DNA of 64,000 bases from contig CATNDJ010000003.1 of the NCBI GenBank assembly GCA_950097265.1, forward strand, positions 55,821-119,820, read 5' to 3'. This stretch comes from an uncultured Oscillibacter sp. (lineage in GTDB: Bacteria > Bacillota > Clostridia > Oscillospirales > Oscillospiraceae). Below the pieces are notes generated by a model, which was not told the DNA's origin, ran no database searches, and was given only the letters and a program-made list of their open reading frames with translations. Both the position numbers and the translations under genes were made by a program. This document shows positions 47,938-56,465 of this stretch, one piece after another (the first letter of the stretch is position 1; every line of letters begins with the position of its first letter).

Positions 47938-49281
47938 TCAGTCCTTCAATACGTCCACGGTTTTCACGCCGTAATACCGAAACAGGGCCAGGGCCTCCGG
48001 TCCAATCCGCTCCCCGGTGACGGCAATGGGCACCGCCGGGGGACAGCTCACCGTGGGCGCGCCGCAGATTCGGCCCAGGCTCTCCTCCGCCGGGACGGTC
48101 TCCTGGGGGGCGAAGAGCGCCTCCCGGACGGACAGCGCCCGCTCTCCCCTGGCCGGGGGCGGGGCGGGGCGGGAACGGGCGGGGCCCGGGGCCGCCGGGC
48201 CCGGGGCGGCGGCCGCCGTTCTCAAAGCCGCCTCGTCCGTGGCCCCGGAGGCCATGAGGACCACATGGTCCCGGTCCGCGTACTCCGGCTCCGCGCCCCC
48301 GGCCCGCAGCAGGTCCGCCAGGGCGGAGCCCGCCCAGCCGGAGGCCGCCGCGTCAAAGGTGAGCTTCAAGGGCTCCTCTCCCGCAAAGGCCCAGCCCCGG
48401 GCGGACAGTTCCCGCTTCACTTCCGCCAGTCCCCCGGCGGCGGCGCGGATGCGCGCCGGGCCCTCCCCGGCCAGCCAGGCATTGCACAAATCCAGAGAGG
48501 CCAGGGTCAAATACGACGGGCTGGTGGAGCCGAAGAGGGCCAGGGCGGCCCTGGCCCTCTCCCGGAGGGCCGCCGGGGCGGCTTTGGAAACATGCAGGTA
48601 CGCCCCGCCGGTGAGAACCGGCAGGGTCTTGTGGGCGGAGTCGCAGACCAGGTCCGCCCCCTGGTCCACGGGGTGGAGGGAGGGGGACAGGAAGCGGAGA
48701 TAGGCCCCGTGGGCGTTGTCCGCTAGCAGCAGGGTCCCGTGACGGCGGCAGATCCCCGCCAAAGCCGGGACGTCCTGAAAATTCCCCAGGTAGTCGGGGC
48801 TTGTGACATAGACGGCGGCGGGGGGTGCCGGCAGGGCGGAAAGGGCCCGGTCCAAACCCTCCGCCGTGACGGGACAGGCGCAGAGGGAGGCGCTTTCCTC
48901 CTCCGGCCAGAGCCACGCCGGCTCGAAGTCCAGCAGGGCGGCGGCGTGGACAAAGGACTTGTGGACGTTCCGGGCGGCCAGGATCACCGGCGGCGTGCCC
49001 GCCGGCCGGCACTGGAGGGCCAGATGGAGCATCGCCTTGACGCACTGGCTGGAGCCCTCGGTGGAGTAGAAGGTGGCGGCGGAGCCGAAGAGGGCGGCGG
49101 CGTGGCCCTCGCTCTCCGCAATAATCCCCGCCGCCTCATAGAGGGAGTCCGCGCCGGGAATCTCCGTGAGGTCCCACTGTTCACAGCCCAGGGGCCCCCG
49201 GCCCTTGTGGCCCGGCATGTGGAAGCGGGCCCTGCCTTCCCGCCGGCAGCTCTCCAGGAAGTCCCAGATGGGGGTGGTCAT
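47938..49281 (-). CDS. PLP-dependent Orn/Lys/Arg decarboxylase-family protein
   Basis: The 447-residue protein opens with the family motif FHMPGHKGRGPL and contains FYSTEGSSQCVKAML. The PLP-lysine region is DSAHKTLPVLTGGAYLH (residue about 215) and the fold-type I Asp is in LLLADNAHGAYL. It resembles the short biosynthetic-type decarboxylases such as YaaO, 450-490 residues. The substrate (Arg, Lys or Orn) is not predictable. The C-terminal region contains an Ala/Pro/Gly-rich linker. It overlaps scfB by 4 nt, an unusual partner for a peptide maturase. Confidence 0.87.
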   Translation of the reverse strand: MTTPIWDFLESCRREGRARFHMPGHKGRGPLGCEQWDLTEIPGADSLYEAAGIIAESEGHAAALFGSAATFYSTEGSSQCVKAMLHLALQCRPAGTPPVILAARNVHKSFVHAAALLDFEPAWLWPEEESASLCACPVTAEGLDRALSALPAPPAAVYVTSPDYLGNFQDVPALAGICRRHGTLLLADNAHGAYLRFLSPSLHPVDQGADLVCDSAHKTLPVLTGGAYLHVSKAAPAALRERARAALALFGSTSPSYLTLASLDLCNAWLAGEGPARIRAAAGGLAEVKRELSARGWAFAGEEPLKLTFDAAASGWAGSALADLLRAGGAEPEYADRDHVVLMASGATDEAALRTAAAAPGPAAPGPARSRPAPPPARGERALSVREALFAPQETVPAEESLGRICGAPTVSCPPAVPIAVTGERIGPEALALFRYYGVKTVDVLKD

Positions 49282-50672
49282 GCCTCCGGCTCTCCCGCGT
49301 CCTCCGCCAGGGCGGCCTGGAGCATAATGGCGCACTCCATCCGCTTGCGGAAGAGCTCGCAGCCCTCCTCGTAGACTCCCCGGATGGACCCGGAGGCGTG
49401 GTAGGCGTTGGCGGCGCAGCCGCCGGAGCAGTAGAGCTTGGCCCAGCAGCCGGCGCACTCCGGCCGGGCGTAGGCGTTGCAGGAGCGGAATTCCTCCCGG
49501 AGGGCGGTATTCGTCACGCCGCTCCACACGTCCCCCAGCTTGTACGCCTCCTCTCCCACGAACTGGTGGCAGGGGTACAGGTCTCCCCAGGGGGTGACGG
49601 CCATGTACTCCGTGCCGGAGCCGCAGCCGGACACCCGCTTGTAGACGCAGGGGCCCCCGGTGAGGTCCAGCATGTAGTGGTAGAAGGTGAGGGGGCGGCC
49701 CTCCCGATGGCGCTTCAGCATCTCCACGGCCAGAAGCTCATACTGCTCCTTGACGGTTTCCAGGTCCTCCGCCGTCAAGGCCGCCGGGTCCCCGGGGGCG
49801 CACACCACCGGCTCCATGGAGAGCTCGGTGAAGCCCAGATCCGCCATGTGGAAGAGGTCCTTTGTAAAGTCGGGGTTTCGGTGGGTGAAGGTGCCCCGCA
49901 TATAGTACCGGGTTCCCCCCCTGGCCTTCACCAGCTCCTGGAACTTGGGGACGATGCGGTCGTAGCTGCCGTTCCCCGCGCAGTCCACCCGGAGTGCGTC
50001 GTGGATCTCCTTCCGCCCGTCCAGGGAGAGGACCACGTTGTCCATCTCCCGGTTGGCAAAGCCGATCACGTCTTGGTCAATCAACATCCCGTTGGTGGTC
50101 AAGGTGAAGCGAAAATGCTTGTGGTGCGGTTCTTCCTGGGTCCGGGCGTAGGCCACCAGGTCCTTCACCACCTGCCAGTTCATCAGCGGCTCGCCGCCGA
50201 AGAAGTCCACTTCCAGATTGGTCCGGCTTCCCGAGTGGGCGATGAGGAAGTCCAGGGCCTGCTTCCCCACCTCGAAGGGCATCAAGGCCCGGTCGCCCCG
50301 GTATTTGCCCTGGCTGGCGAAGCAGTAGGCGCAGCTGAGGTTGCAGGTGTGGGCCACATGGAGGCACAGGGCCTTCACCACGTCCCCGGAGCGCTGCTTG
50401 AAGGTCCCGGCGATATCGGCGAAGGTGTCCGGCGTATAGAGCTGCCCGGATTGCACCAGGGCCTCCACGTCGGCGACGCACCCCCGGAGCTCCGCCTCCG
50501 TCACATCGGGGCGGTCCGGGTACTTGGCCAGCAGGGCCCTTACAATCTCCTCCGGCGTGTGGTCCGGGTAGAGGGCGATGACGTCGTAGGCCACCTCGTC
50601 CACCACGTGGACCCCGCCGGAGCAGCTGTCCAAAACGATATGATAACCATTGAGCTTGTATTGATGTACCAT
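49278..50672 (-). CDS. scfB: SCIFF peptide radical SAM maturase
   Basis: ScfB installs thioether crosslinks in the SCIFF peptide. The 464-residue protein begins MVHQYKLNGYHIVLD, has the radical-SAM motif CNLSCAYC (residue about 107) and a long SPASM tail with CGSGTEYMAVTPWGDLYPC and CAGCWAKLYCSGGC for auxiliary clusters. ATG 50672 follows TTAGGAGGACTCCC. Its precursor peptide gene scfA is 64 nt upstream on the same strand, separated by a hairpin that probably lowers maturase level relative to peptide. Confidence 0.96.
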   Translation of the reverse strand: MVHQYKLNGYHIVLDSCSGGVHVVDEVAYDVIALYPDHTPEEIVRALLAKYPDRPDVTEAELRGCVADVEALVQSGQLYTPDTFADIAGTFKQRSGDVVKALCLHVAHTCNLSCAYCFASQGKYRGDRALMPFEVGKQALDFLIAHSGSRTNLEVDFFGGEPLMNWQVVKDLVAYARTQEEPHHKHFRFTLTTNGMLIDQDVIGFANREMDNVVLSLDGRKEIHDALRVDCAGNGSYDRIVPKFQELVKARGGTRYYMRGTFTHRNPDFTKDLFHMADLGFTELSMEPVVCAPGDPAALTAEDLETVKEQYELLAVEMLKRHREGRPLTFYHYMLDLTGGPCVYKRVSGCGSGTEYMAVTPWGDLYPCHQFVGEEAYKLGDVWSGVTNTALREEFRSCNAYARPECAGCWAKLYCSGGCAANAYHASGSIRGVYEEGCELFRKRMECAIMLQAALAEDAGEPEA

Positions 50673-50703
50673 GGGAGTCCTCCTAACACGGATGTTCAAG
50701 GAA

Positions 50704-50729
50704 AAGCGCCGCCTCACCGGGCGGCGCTT
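50704..50729 (-). terminator. Hairpin between scfA and scfB
   Basis: Minus-strand AAGCGCCGCC-cggtga-GGCGGCGCTT followed by TTCC. It is a weak terminator or processing hairpin consistent with partial read-through into scfB. Confidence 0.65.
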
Positions 50730-50736
50730 CGCGTTT

Positions 50737-50877
50737 TTACTTCTGCTCGCACTTCTGATTGGCGACGCCGCAGGAGGTCTTGCACGCGGACTGGCAGGAG
50801 GTCTGGCACTCGCCGCAGCCGCCCTTTTTGGCGCTCTCGCAGAGGCTGCGGGTCTCCAGGGTCTTGATTCTCTTCAT
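50737..50877 (-). CDS. scfA: SCIFF precursor peptide (six cysteines in forty-five)
   Basis: This 46-residue peptide starts MKRIKTLETRSLCESAKK and has the near-invariant core GGCGECQTSCQSACKTSC followed by GVANQKCEQK. It has seven cysteines: the six of the SCIFF core plus an extra one at position 13. SCIFF peptides are found almost throughout Clostridia and are crosslinked by ScfB; their role is unknown. ATG 50877 follows GGGAGTAACGATC. It is located by its sequence and by adjacency to scfB. Confidence 0.96.
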   Translation of the reverse strand: MKRIKTLETRSLCESAKKGGCGECQTSCQSACKTSCGVANQKCEQK

Positions 50878-50946
50878 GATCGTTACTCCCATCTGATTGA
50901 ATTTGAAGCGCTCCGCTTTTGGAAAAAGCGGCCTTTTGTCTTCGTC

Positions 50947-50975
50947 AGTTTAGCATAGGACCGCCGGAAAGTCAA
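50947..50975 (-). promoter_or_regulatory. Promoter of scfA
   Basis: Minus-strand TTGACT (50975-50970), 17-bp spacer, TAAACT (50952-50947). The -35 overlaps the lspA stop codon. Confidence 0.75.
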
Positions 50976-51403
50976 GAGGGCCCTTTGCCGCCTCGGGCAA
51001 TGCACAGGGCCCCGCCGGCGAAGACGCACAGGTCCGCCAGGTTAAAGACGTAGCGGTCCAGGGGCTTTGGGGCCCGGGGAAACTGGAGGTAGTCGCAAAC
51101 CCGGCCCTCCGTCAGGCGCTCCTGGAGATTGCTGAGGCCCCCGCCCAGGATCAGCCCCGTGCCCAGGGGGCAGCGCCGCCGCCGGGTCCACAGCAGGCCC
51201 AGGGCCGCCGCCGAGGCCAGGGGCAGGATCTCCGCCGGAATGGGCAGGGAAAAGGCCGCTCCCTCGTTCCACATGGACTTCAGCCGGACCCGGCCTCCCA
51301 GATGGTCCTCGTCCCGGCGGCCGGTGCGGTCCAGGTATGCCCGGGCGGCGGCGCAGCCGGAATACGCCGCCAGGGCGGTAAACAGCGTTCCTCCCATGCT
51401 CAT
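50972..51403 (-). CDS. lspA: Signal peptidase II (LspA)-like protein
   Basis: LspA cleaves lipoprotein signal peptides. The 143-residue membrane protein shows WNEGAAFSLP, GGGLSNLQERLTEGRVCDYL and the final FNLADLCVFAGG. The catalytic aspartates are present in RVCDYL and FNLAD. The usual NxxDR before them reads NLQER, and the protein is shorter at the N-terminus than typical LspA (150-170), so it is a divergent member. It overlaps the GTPase-NYN gene by 4 nt (ATGA) and ends the proS operon. Confidence 0.82.
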   Translation of the reverse strand: MSMGGTLFTALAAYSGCAAARAYLDRTGRRDEDHLGGRVRLKSMWNEGAAFSLPIPAEILPLASAAALGLLWTRRRRCPLGTGLILGGGLSNLQERLTEGRVCDYLQFPRAPKPLDRYVFNLADLCVFAGGALCIARGGKGPS

Positions 51404-54048
51404 TTCTCCTCCTTCTGCTTCTCCGCCTTTTCCATGGCGGCCCGGAGGGCCCCGTGGCCCCGGCAGTTGTTGCCGGCCAGAATCCGGGCGATCTGGCCCT
51501 GGACCGCCTCCACCTCCTCCCGGAAGGCGGAGGCCGAAACCCGGAGGGCCCCGTGGCCCAGGATGATGAGCTGTTCCGGTCCGTCGGAGGTGGCGACCCG
51601 CACCCGGTGGCGCTTCCCCAGCTCGTAGGTGGCCCGCTCGATGTAGGCGTCCGCCGTCTCCGCCTCCTTGGTATAGACCACGTGGATGCTGTGGTACTTC
51701 TCCACGGACCCCTGGCCGCCCCGGACCTTATAGGCATCGAAGACGGCGATGATCCGGCAGCCCCGGCAGCCCTGGTAGTTGCACAGCAGGTCGCACAGGG
51801 CCTTCCGGGCCGCGTCCAGGCTCTCCCGGGCGATGGTCTTCAGCTCCTCCCAGGCGAAGATGATGTTGTACCCGTCCACCAGCAGGTATTCCGGACCGGC
51901 GGGCTGCGGGCTGCGGGCGGGGCGGCGCTCCGCCGCCTCCGGGGAAACGGGCCGCCGGGGGGCCTTGGGGGGCAGGAAGTCCCGGCGCTTCACCGCGCCG
52001 TAGGTCCGCTCGAAAATGGCTTGCAGCTCCTTGTCCTGCTCGATGGTCCCGGCGTAGGCGGCGCTCCGGCGGGTCTCCGGCTCTCCGGCCTCCTGGGGCT
52101 CCGGGGCGTTCAAGCGGATCCCGCTGTCCACGTGGGCCTGGGCGGGAACCTGGCTCCATTTCACCGTGTACCCCGCGCCGTGAGCGCAGAAGATGGAATC
52201 CGGCGTGTTCTCCACGTCCCGCTCCGGATCGTAGCCGATGGCCTCAATGACCGCTTCCGGGTCCCCACAGGGCCGGTACCCGGCGGGGCGGAGGCTCAAA
52301 CGGCCCTGACCCCGGGTGTAGGCCGCCAGCTCCCGGGCGTAGTCCCCCATAGCGGCCACCGGGGCCTCCCCGGCGAGGGCGGCCTCGTCCCCCAGGGTTT
52401 CCGGCGGCTCCGTCTCGCCGCCCATCTGCTGCACGTCGTTCAGGGCCCGGCCCAGCTGGGCGGCGGGCAGCTCCAGGCGGAAGGCGTACCAGGGCTCCAG
52501 CAGCACGCTCTGGGCGCTCATGAGACCCTGGCGCACCGCCCGGTAGGTGGCCTGGCGGAAGTCGCCGCCCTCGGTGTGCTTCTCGTGGGACCGGCCTGCC
52601 GTCAGGGTAATTTTCATATCCGTAATGGGGGACCCGGTGAGAACCCCCAGGTGGGGCTTCTCCCAGAGGTGGGTCAGGATGAGCCTCTGCCAGTGGCCGT
52701 CCAGCTGGTCTTCCGGGCAGGCCGTGGCGAAGCGGAGGCCCGCCCCCCGGGGCAGGGGCTCCAGGAGCAGGTGGACCTCGGCGTAGTGCCGCAGGGGCTC
52801 GAAGTGCCCCACGCCCTCCACCGGGGCGGCGATGGTCTCCCGGTACACCACCCGCCCCGCGCCGAACCGGGCCTCGACGCCGAAGCGCTCCGCCAGGCGG
52901 CGGCGCAGAATCTCGGTCTGGACCTCTCCCATCAGCTGCACCCGGATGCTCCCGGCGGCCCAGGAAACCCGCAGCTGGGGGTCCTCCTCCTCCAGGAGGC
53001 GAAGGGCCTTCAGCGCCGCGGAGGGGTCCGCCTCCGTCTCCATTTGATAGGCCAGCACCGGCTCCAGGGCGGGGACGGTCCAGGCCGTCTCACAGCCCAG
53101 CCCCTGGCCCGGCAGGGCCCGGCTCAGCCCCGTGACGGCCACGACGGAACCAGCGGGGGCGCTGTCCACGGGACGGAACTTCTCCCCAGAGTAGAGGCGG
53201 AGCTGGTCCGCCTTTTCCTCCCAGATTTCCTCTTCCGGGACGTCGGGCCGGCGGTTCGTCAGCACGTCCTTGGTTTTCAGAACGCCGCCGGTGACCTTCA
53301 TCCAGGTCAGGCGCGCCCCCCGGCCGTCCCGGGAGACCTTGAAGACCCGGGCCCCGAAATCCTGGGGATAGGTCCGCAGGGGCGCGTGGCGGCGGAGGGT
53401 TTCCAAAAGTTCCCCCACCCCCTCCAGCTTCAGCGCGGAGCCGAAGAGACAGGGGAACAGCTTCCGCCCGGCGATCAGGTCCGTCAGGCTTTCATCCGCC
53501 AGGCGGCCCGTCTCCAGATACTCGTCTAGGGCTTCCTCGCCGCACACGGCGGCCTCCTCCGCCAGGGCGTCCGGCGGCAGGGAGAAGTCCGCGCAGCCCC
53601 CGTCCAGGCGGGCTTTCAGCTCACTCAGCAGGGCTTTCCGGTCCGCGCCCGCCAGGTCCATCTTGTTGACGAAGAGGAACACCGGCACCTCGTACCGCTC
53701 CAGCAGCCGCCAGAGGGTCCGGGTGTGGGCCTGAACCCCGTCGCTGCCGCTGACCACCAAAACGGCGCAGTCCAGGACCTGTAAAACCCGCTCCGCCTCG
53801 GCGGAGAAGTCCACGTGGCCCGGGGTGTCCAGCAGGGTGACCTCCAAATCCCCCAGGGAAAATTCCGCCTGCTTGGAGAAGATGGTGATGCCCCGTTCCC
53901 GCTCCATGGCGTCGGTGTCCAGAAAGGCGTCCCGGTGGTCCACCCGGCCCAGGCGGCGGATGGCCCCGCTTTGGTACAGCAGGGCCTCGGAAAGGGTGGT
54001 TTTCCCGGCGTCCACGTGGGCCAGGACGCCCATGACCAGTTTTTTCAT
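51400..54048 (-). CDS. TetM/EF-G-like translational GTPase fused to a C-terminal NYN (YacP/Rae1-like) nuclease
   Basis: This 882-residue protein has, in order, a G domain with AHVDAGKTTLSEALL (residue about 10), [11 protein letters not shown] and NKMDLAGADR. EF-G domains II-V in the TetM-like form follow to about residue 690, then a Pro/Arg-rich linker and a NYN domain (about 720-882). The NYN acidic residues are in EYLLVDGYNIIFAWE, VFDAYKVRGG, ETADAYIER and ATSDGPEQ. NYN/YacP domains include Rae1, which cuts mRNA in the ribosomal A site. The fusion suggests a factor that binds the ribosome, hydrolyses GTP and cleaves RNA. ATG 54048 overlaps the DUF1624 stop. Confidence 0.88.
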   Translation of the reverse strand: MKKLVMGVLAHVDAGKTTLSEALLYQSGAIRRLGRVDHRDAFLDTDAMERERGITIFSKQAEFSLGDLEVTLLDTPGHVDFSAEAERVLQVLDCAVLVVSGSDGVQAHTRTLWRLLERYEVPVFLFVNKMDLAGADRKALLSELKARLDGGCADFSLPPDALAEEAAVCGEEALDEYLETGRLADESLTDLIAGRKLFPCLFGSALKLEGVGELLETLRRHAPLRTYPQDFGARVFKVSRDGRGARLTWMKVTGGVLKTKDVLTNRRPDVPEEEIWEEKADQLRLYSGEKFRPVDSAPAGSVVAVTGLSRALPGQGLGCETAWTVPALEPVLAYQMETEADPSAALKALRLLEEEDPQLRVSWAAGSIRVQLMGEVQTEILRRRLAERFGVEARFGAGRVVYRETIAAPVEGVGHFEPLRHYAEVHLLLEPLPRGAGLRFATACPEDQLDGHWQRLILTHLWEKPHLGVLTGSPITDMKITLTAGRSHEKHTEGGDFRQATYRAVRQGLMSAQSVLLEPWYAFRLELPAAQLGRALNDVQQMGGETEPPETLGDEAALAGEAPVAAMGDYARELAAYTRGQGRLSLRPAGYRPCGDPEAVIEAIGYDPERDVENTPDSIFCAHGAGYTVKWSQVPAQAHVDSGIRLNAPEPQEAGEPETRRSAAYAGTIEQDKELQAIFERTYGAVKRRDFLPPKAPRRPVSPEAAERRPARSPQPAGPEYLLVDGYNIIFAWEELKTIARESLDAARKALCDLLCNYQGCRGCRIIAVFDAYKVRGGQGSVEKYHSIHVVYTKEAETADAYIERATYELGKRHRVRVATSDGPEQLIILGHGALRVSASAFREEVEAVQGQIARILAGNNCRGHGALRAAMEKAEKQKEEK

Positions 54049-54791
54049 GCCGTCGCTCCTGTCAAGAGAAAGTGGCCCGCCGTCAGCAGGGCGTAAATCA
54101 CCGGCTGGTGAAGCATATAGATGAGGAGGGACCGCCGCCCCATGGCCGTGACAATGGGAACCCGCCGGGTCTCCCTGGCCTCCTCCGGGTGGAGGCGGAA
54201 GAGAAACCACCCCGTCAGGAAGAGGAAGAACCAGGGGAACAGGGAGAAATAGTCCGTGGAAAAGAAGTCCGCCGGGGGGAAGCCCAGCAGGGCGGTGAAG
54301 TAATTCCGGTACAGCCCGGCGGGCAGGACGGCGAATCGCACCCCCTCAAAGCCTAAGGTTCCGGCGTTCACATCCCGGGTCAGCAGGAACAGCAGGAAGC
54401 TCCCCGCCGCCCCCGCCTGAGCGGGAACGCGCCCCAGCGCCGGGGCCAGGGGAATCAGCAGCAGGGAGGAGGCCCCCAGCAGGGTCAGCACGCCGCAGAA
54501 GACCAGGTTGCCGGGCACAAATGCCCAGGTGACGGCGGTGATCAGCGCCCCGCAGAGGAAGACCGTCAGCCCCCGGCGGAGCTTCCGGCGGCCCAGGGCC
54601 CAGCAATAGCCGGAGAGGAGAATGAAGGTCCAGCAGATGCTCTGCTGCCACACGTGGGCGGCGAAGCCATGAAACCAGGGCCAGTCCGCGCCGAACATAT
54701 AGACTATATCCCAGGCGGCGTGATAGAGGATCATGCTGATAAGAGCGAAACCCCGGATCGTGTCCAGGGTTTCGGAGCGGCGCGGCCTCAT
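54045..54791 (-). CDS. DUF1624 / heparan-alpha-glucosaminide N-acetyltransferase-like membrane protein
   Basis: The 248-residue multi-pass protein starts RRSETLDTIRGFALISMILYHAAWD (cited core LDTIRGFALISMILYH). That is the pattern of DUF1624 acyltransferases, which use a membrane His to transfer acetyl groups. About seven to eight hydrophobic segments follow, ending LLIYMLHQPVIYALL. ATG 54791 overlaps the proS stop by one base (TGATG). It is followed by the GTPase-NYN gene with a 4-nt overlap. The substrate is unknown. Confidence 0.85.
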   Translation of the reverse strand: MRPRRSETLDTIRGFALISMILYHAAWDIVYMFGADWPWFHGFAAHVWQQSICWTFILLSGYCWALGRRKLRRGLTVFLCGALITAVTWAFVPGNLVFCGVLTLLGASSLLLIPLAPALGRVPAQAGAAGSFLLFLLTRDVNAGTLGFEGVRFAVLPAGLYRNYFTALLGFPPADFFSTDYFSLFPWFFLFLTGWFLFRLHPEEARETRRVPIVTAMGRRSLLIYMLHQPVIYALLTAGHFLLTGATA

Positions 54792-56230
54792 CAATAAGCC
54801 ACGCCCCAATAGATGTCGGTGGTGCATTTCTTCCCGCACACGGGGCACACGCCCTCCGTGCCGCTCTGCTGGAGGGGCATGCAGCGGGAGCTGACCCCGG
54901 CCCGCTCCTTCATGGCCAGCTCACACTCCAGGGAGCCGCACCACTTGGAGCGGAGGAAGCCGCCCTTCCCCTCGGCGATGGCCTTGGCCTCCTCCGGGGT
55001 GGAGATATCGAAGGTGTTGTCCTCCCGGTTTTGGAGCGCCATGGCGTACATGTTGCCGTGGACCGCGTCCAGGAGCTTTTTCACCGTCTCCTCCAGCGAC
55101 GCCAGGGGGACCGTCACCTTTTCCCCGGTGTCCCGGCGGGCGACGACGCACTGGTCCTTCTCCATGTCCTTGGGCCCGATCTCCACCCGCAGGGGCACGC
55201 CCTTCATCTCGTACTCGGCGAACTTCCAGCCGGGGGAGTTGTCGGAATCGTCCATCTTGGAGCGGACGCCCGCGGCCTTCAGCCGGTCCCGGAGGGACGC
55301 GGCGGCATCCAGCACGCCGGGCTTGTGCTGGGCCACGGGGATGACCACCGCCTGGATGGGGGCCACCCGGGGGGGCAGCACCAGGCCGTTATCGTCTCCG
55401 TGGGTCATGATGATGCCGCCGATCATCCGGGTGGACACGCCCCAGCTGGTCTGGTGGGGGTGGTGCAGCTGGTTGTCCTTCCCGGTGTAGGTAATGTCAA
55501 AGGCCCTGGCGAAGCCGTCCCCAAAGTAATGGCTGGTTCCCGCCTGGAGGGCCTTGTGGTCGTGCATCATGCACTCCACGGTGTAGGTCTCCTCGGCCCC
55601 CTTGAACTTCTCCTTGTCCGTCTTCCGGCCCCGGAGGACGGGCATGGCCAGGAAGTTCTCCATGAAGTCGGCGTAGACGTTCAGCATCCGCATGGTCTCC
55701 TCCCGGGCCTCGGTCTCGTCCACGTGCATGGTGTGGCCCTCCTGCCAGAGGAACTCCCGGTGCCGGAGGAAGGGGCGGGAGGTCTTCTCCCACCGCAGGA
55801 CGCTGCACCACTGGTTATAGAGCTTCGGGAGATCCCGCCAGGAGTGGATGATGTTGGCGTAATGCTCGCAGAACAGCGTCTCGGAGGTGGGGCGGACGCA
55901 GAGCTTATCCTCCAATTTCTCGCTGCCCCCCAGGGTAATCCAGGCGCACTCCGGGGCGAAGCCCTCCACGTGGTCTTTCTCCTTCTGGAGGAGGGATTCG
56001 GGAATCAGCACGGGCAGATAGACGTTCTCGTGGCCCGTCTCCTTAAAGCGGCGGTCCAGCTCGTTTTGGATGTTCTCCCAGATGGCGTAGCCGTAGGGCC
56101 GGTAGATGAACATACCCTTGACGGAGGTGTAGTCGATGAGCTCCGCCTTTTTGCAGACGTCGGTATACCACTGGGCGAAGTCCTCGTCCCGGGCGGTGAT
56201 GGCGTCCACTTGTCTCTTGTCCATAGCCAT
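54791..56230 (-). CDS. proS: Prolyl-tRNA synthetase, archaeal/eukaryotic-type (ProRS type 3)
   Basis: ProRS charges tRNA-Pro. The 479-residue class II enzyme lacks the bacterial editing insertion. It shows GMFIYRPYGYAIWENI, RPTSETLFCEHYANIIHSW, the motif LRWEKTSRPFLRHREFLWQEGHT and a C-terminal zinc-type tail VCPVCGKKCTTDIYWGVAY. This short form is common in Clostridia. ATG 56230 gives MAMDKRQ; a second Met two codons on is possible. It leads a four-gene overlapping operon through lspA. Confidence 0.97.
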   Translation of the reverse strand: MAMDKRQVDAITARDEDFAQWYTDVCKKAELIDYTSVKGMFIYRPYGYAIWENIQNELDRRFKETGHENVYLPVLIPESLLQKEKDHVEGFAPECAWITLGGSEKLEDKLCVRPTSETLFCEHYANIIHSWRDLPKLYNQWCSVLRWEKTSRPFLRHREFLWQEGHTMHVDETEAREETMRMLNVYADFMENFLAMPVLRGRKTDKEKFKGAEETYTVECMMHDHKALQAGTSHYFGDGFARAFDITYTGKDNQLHHPHQTSWGVSTRMIGGIIMTHGDDNGLVLPPRVAPIQAVVIPVAQHKPGVLDAAASLRDRLKAAGVRSKMDDSDNSPGWKFAEYEMKGVPLRVEIGPKDMEKDQCVVARRDTGEKVTVPLASLEETVKKLLDAVHGNMYAMALQNREDNTFDISTPEEAKAIAEGKGGFLRSKWCGSLECELAMKERAGVSSRCMPLQQSGTEGVCPVCGKKCTTDIYWGVAY

Positions 56231-56276
56231 AGCGTTTTCAGTTCCTTTCCATATTTGGTGTCCAAATAACCCCTTT

Positions 56277-56305
56277 ATTGTATCCGCCCGGGGCGGGATT
56301 GTCAA
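56277..56305 (-). promoter_or_regulatory. Promoter of the proS operon
   Basis: Minus-strand TTGACA (56305-56300), 17-bp spacer, TACAAT (56282-56277). Confidence 0.85.
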
Positions 56306-56377
56306 CCGTAAATCCCCCATGCCTCCGTCCCGGCAGGATGTTCCAGGACAAAATTTACACTTTTCACAGATACCCCC

Positions 56378-56406
56378 TTGACATTCCCCCTGGTGGAAGG
56401 TGTATC
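56378..56406 (+). promoter_or_regulatory. Promoter of the serine hydrolase gene
   Basis: TTGACA (56378-56383), 17-bp spacer, TGTATC (56401-56406); TATCCT two bases on is an alternative -10. Confidence 0.6.
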
Positions 56407-56465
56407 CTGAAAAGGCACCTACAAGAGCGCCCCGCCCCCCGGCGGGGCGGGAAAGGAAACCGAAT

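Noticed and set aside
51400-54048. Reading the GTPase-NYN fusion as a tetracycline resistance determinant
   Set aside because: The GTPase part is TetM-like, but the fused nuclease domain, the housekeeping operon and the absence of mobile-element signs argue against an acquired resistance gene.
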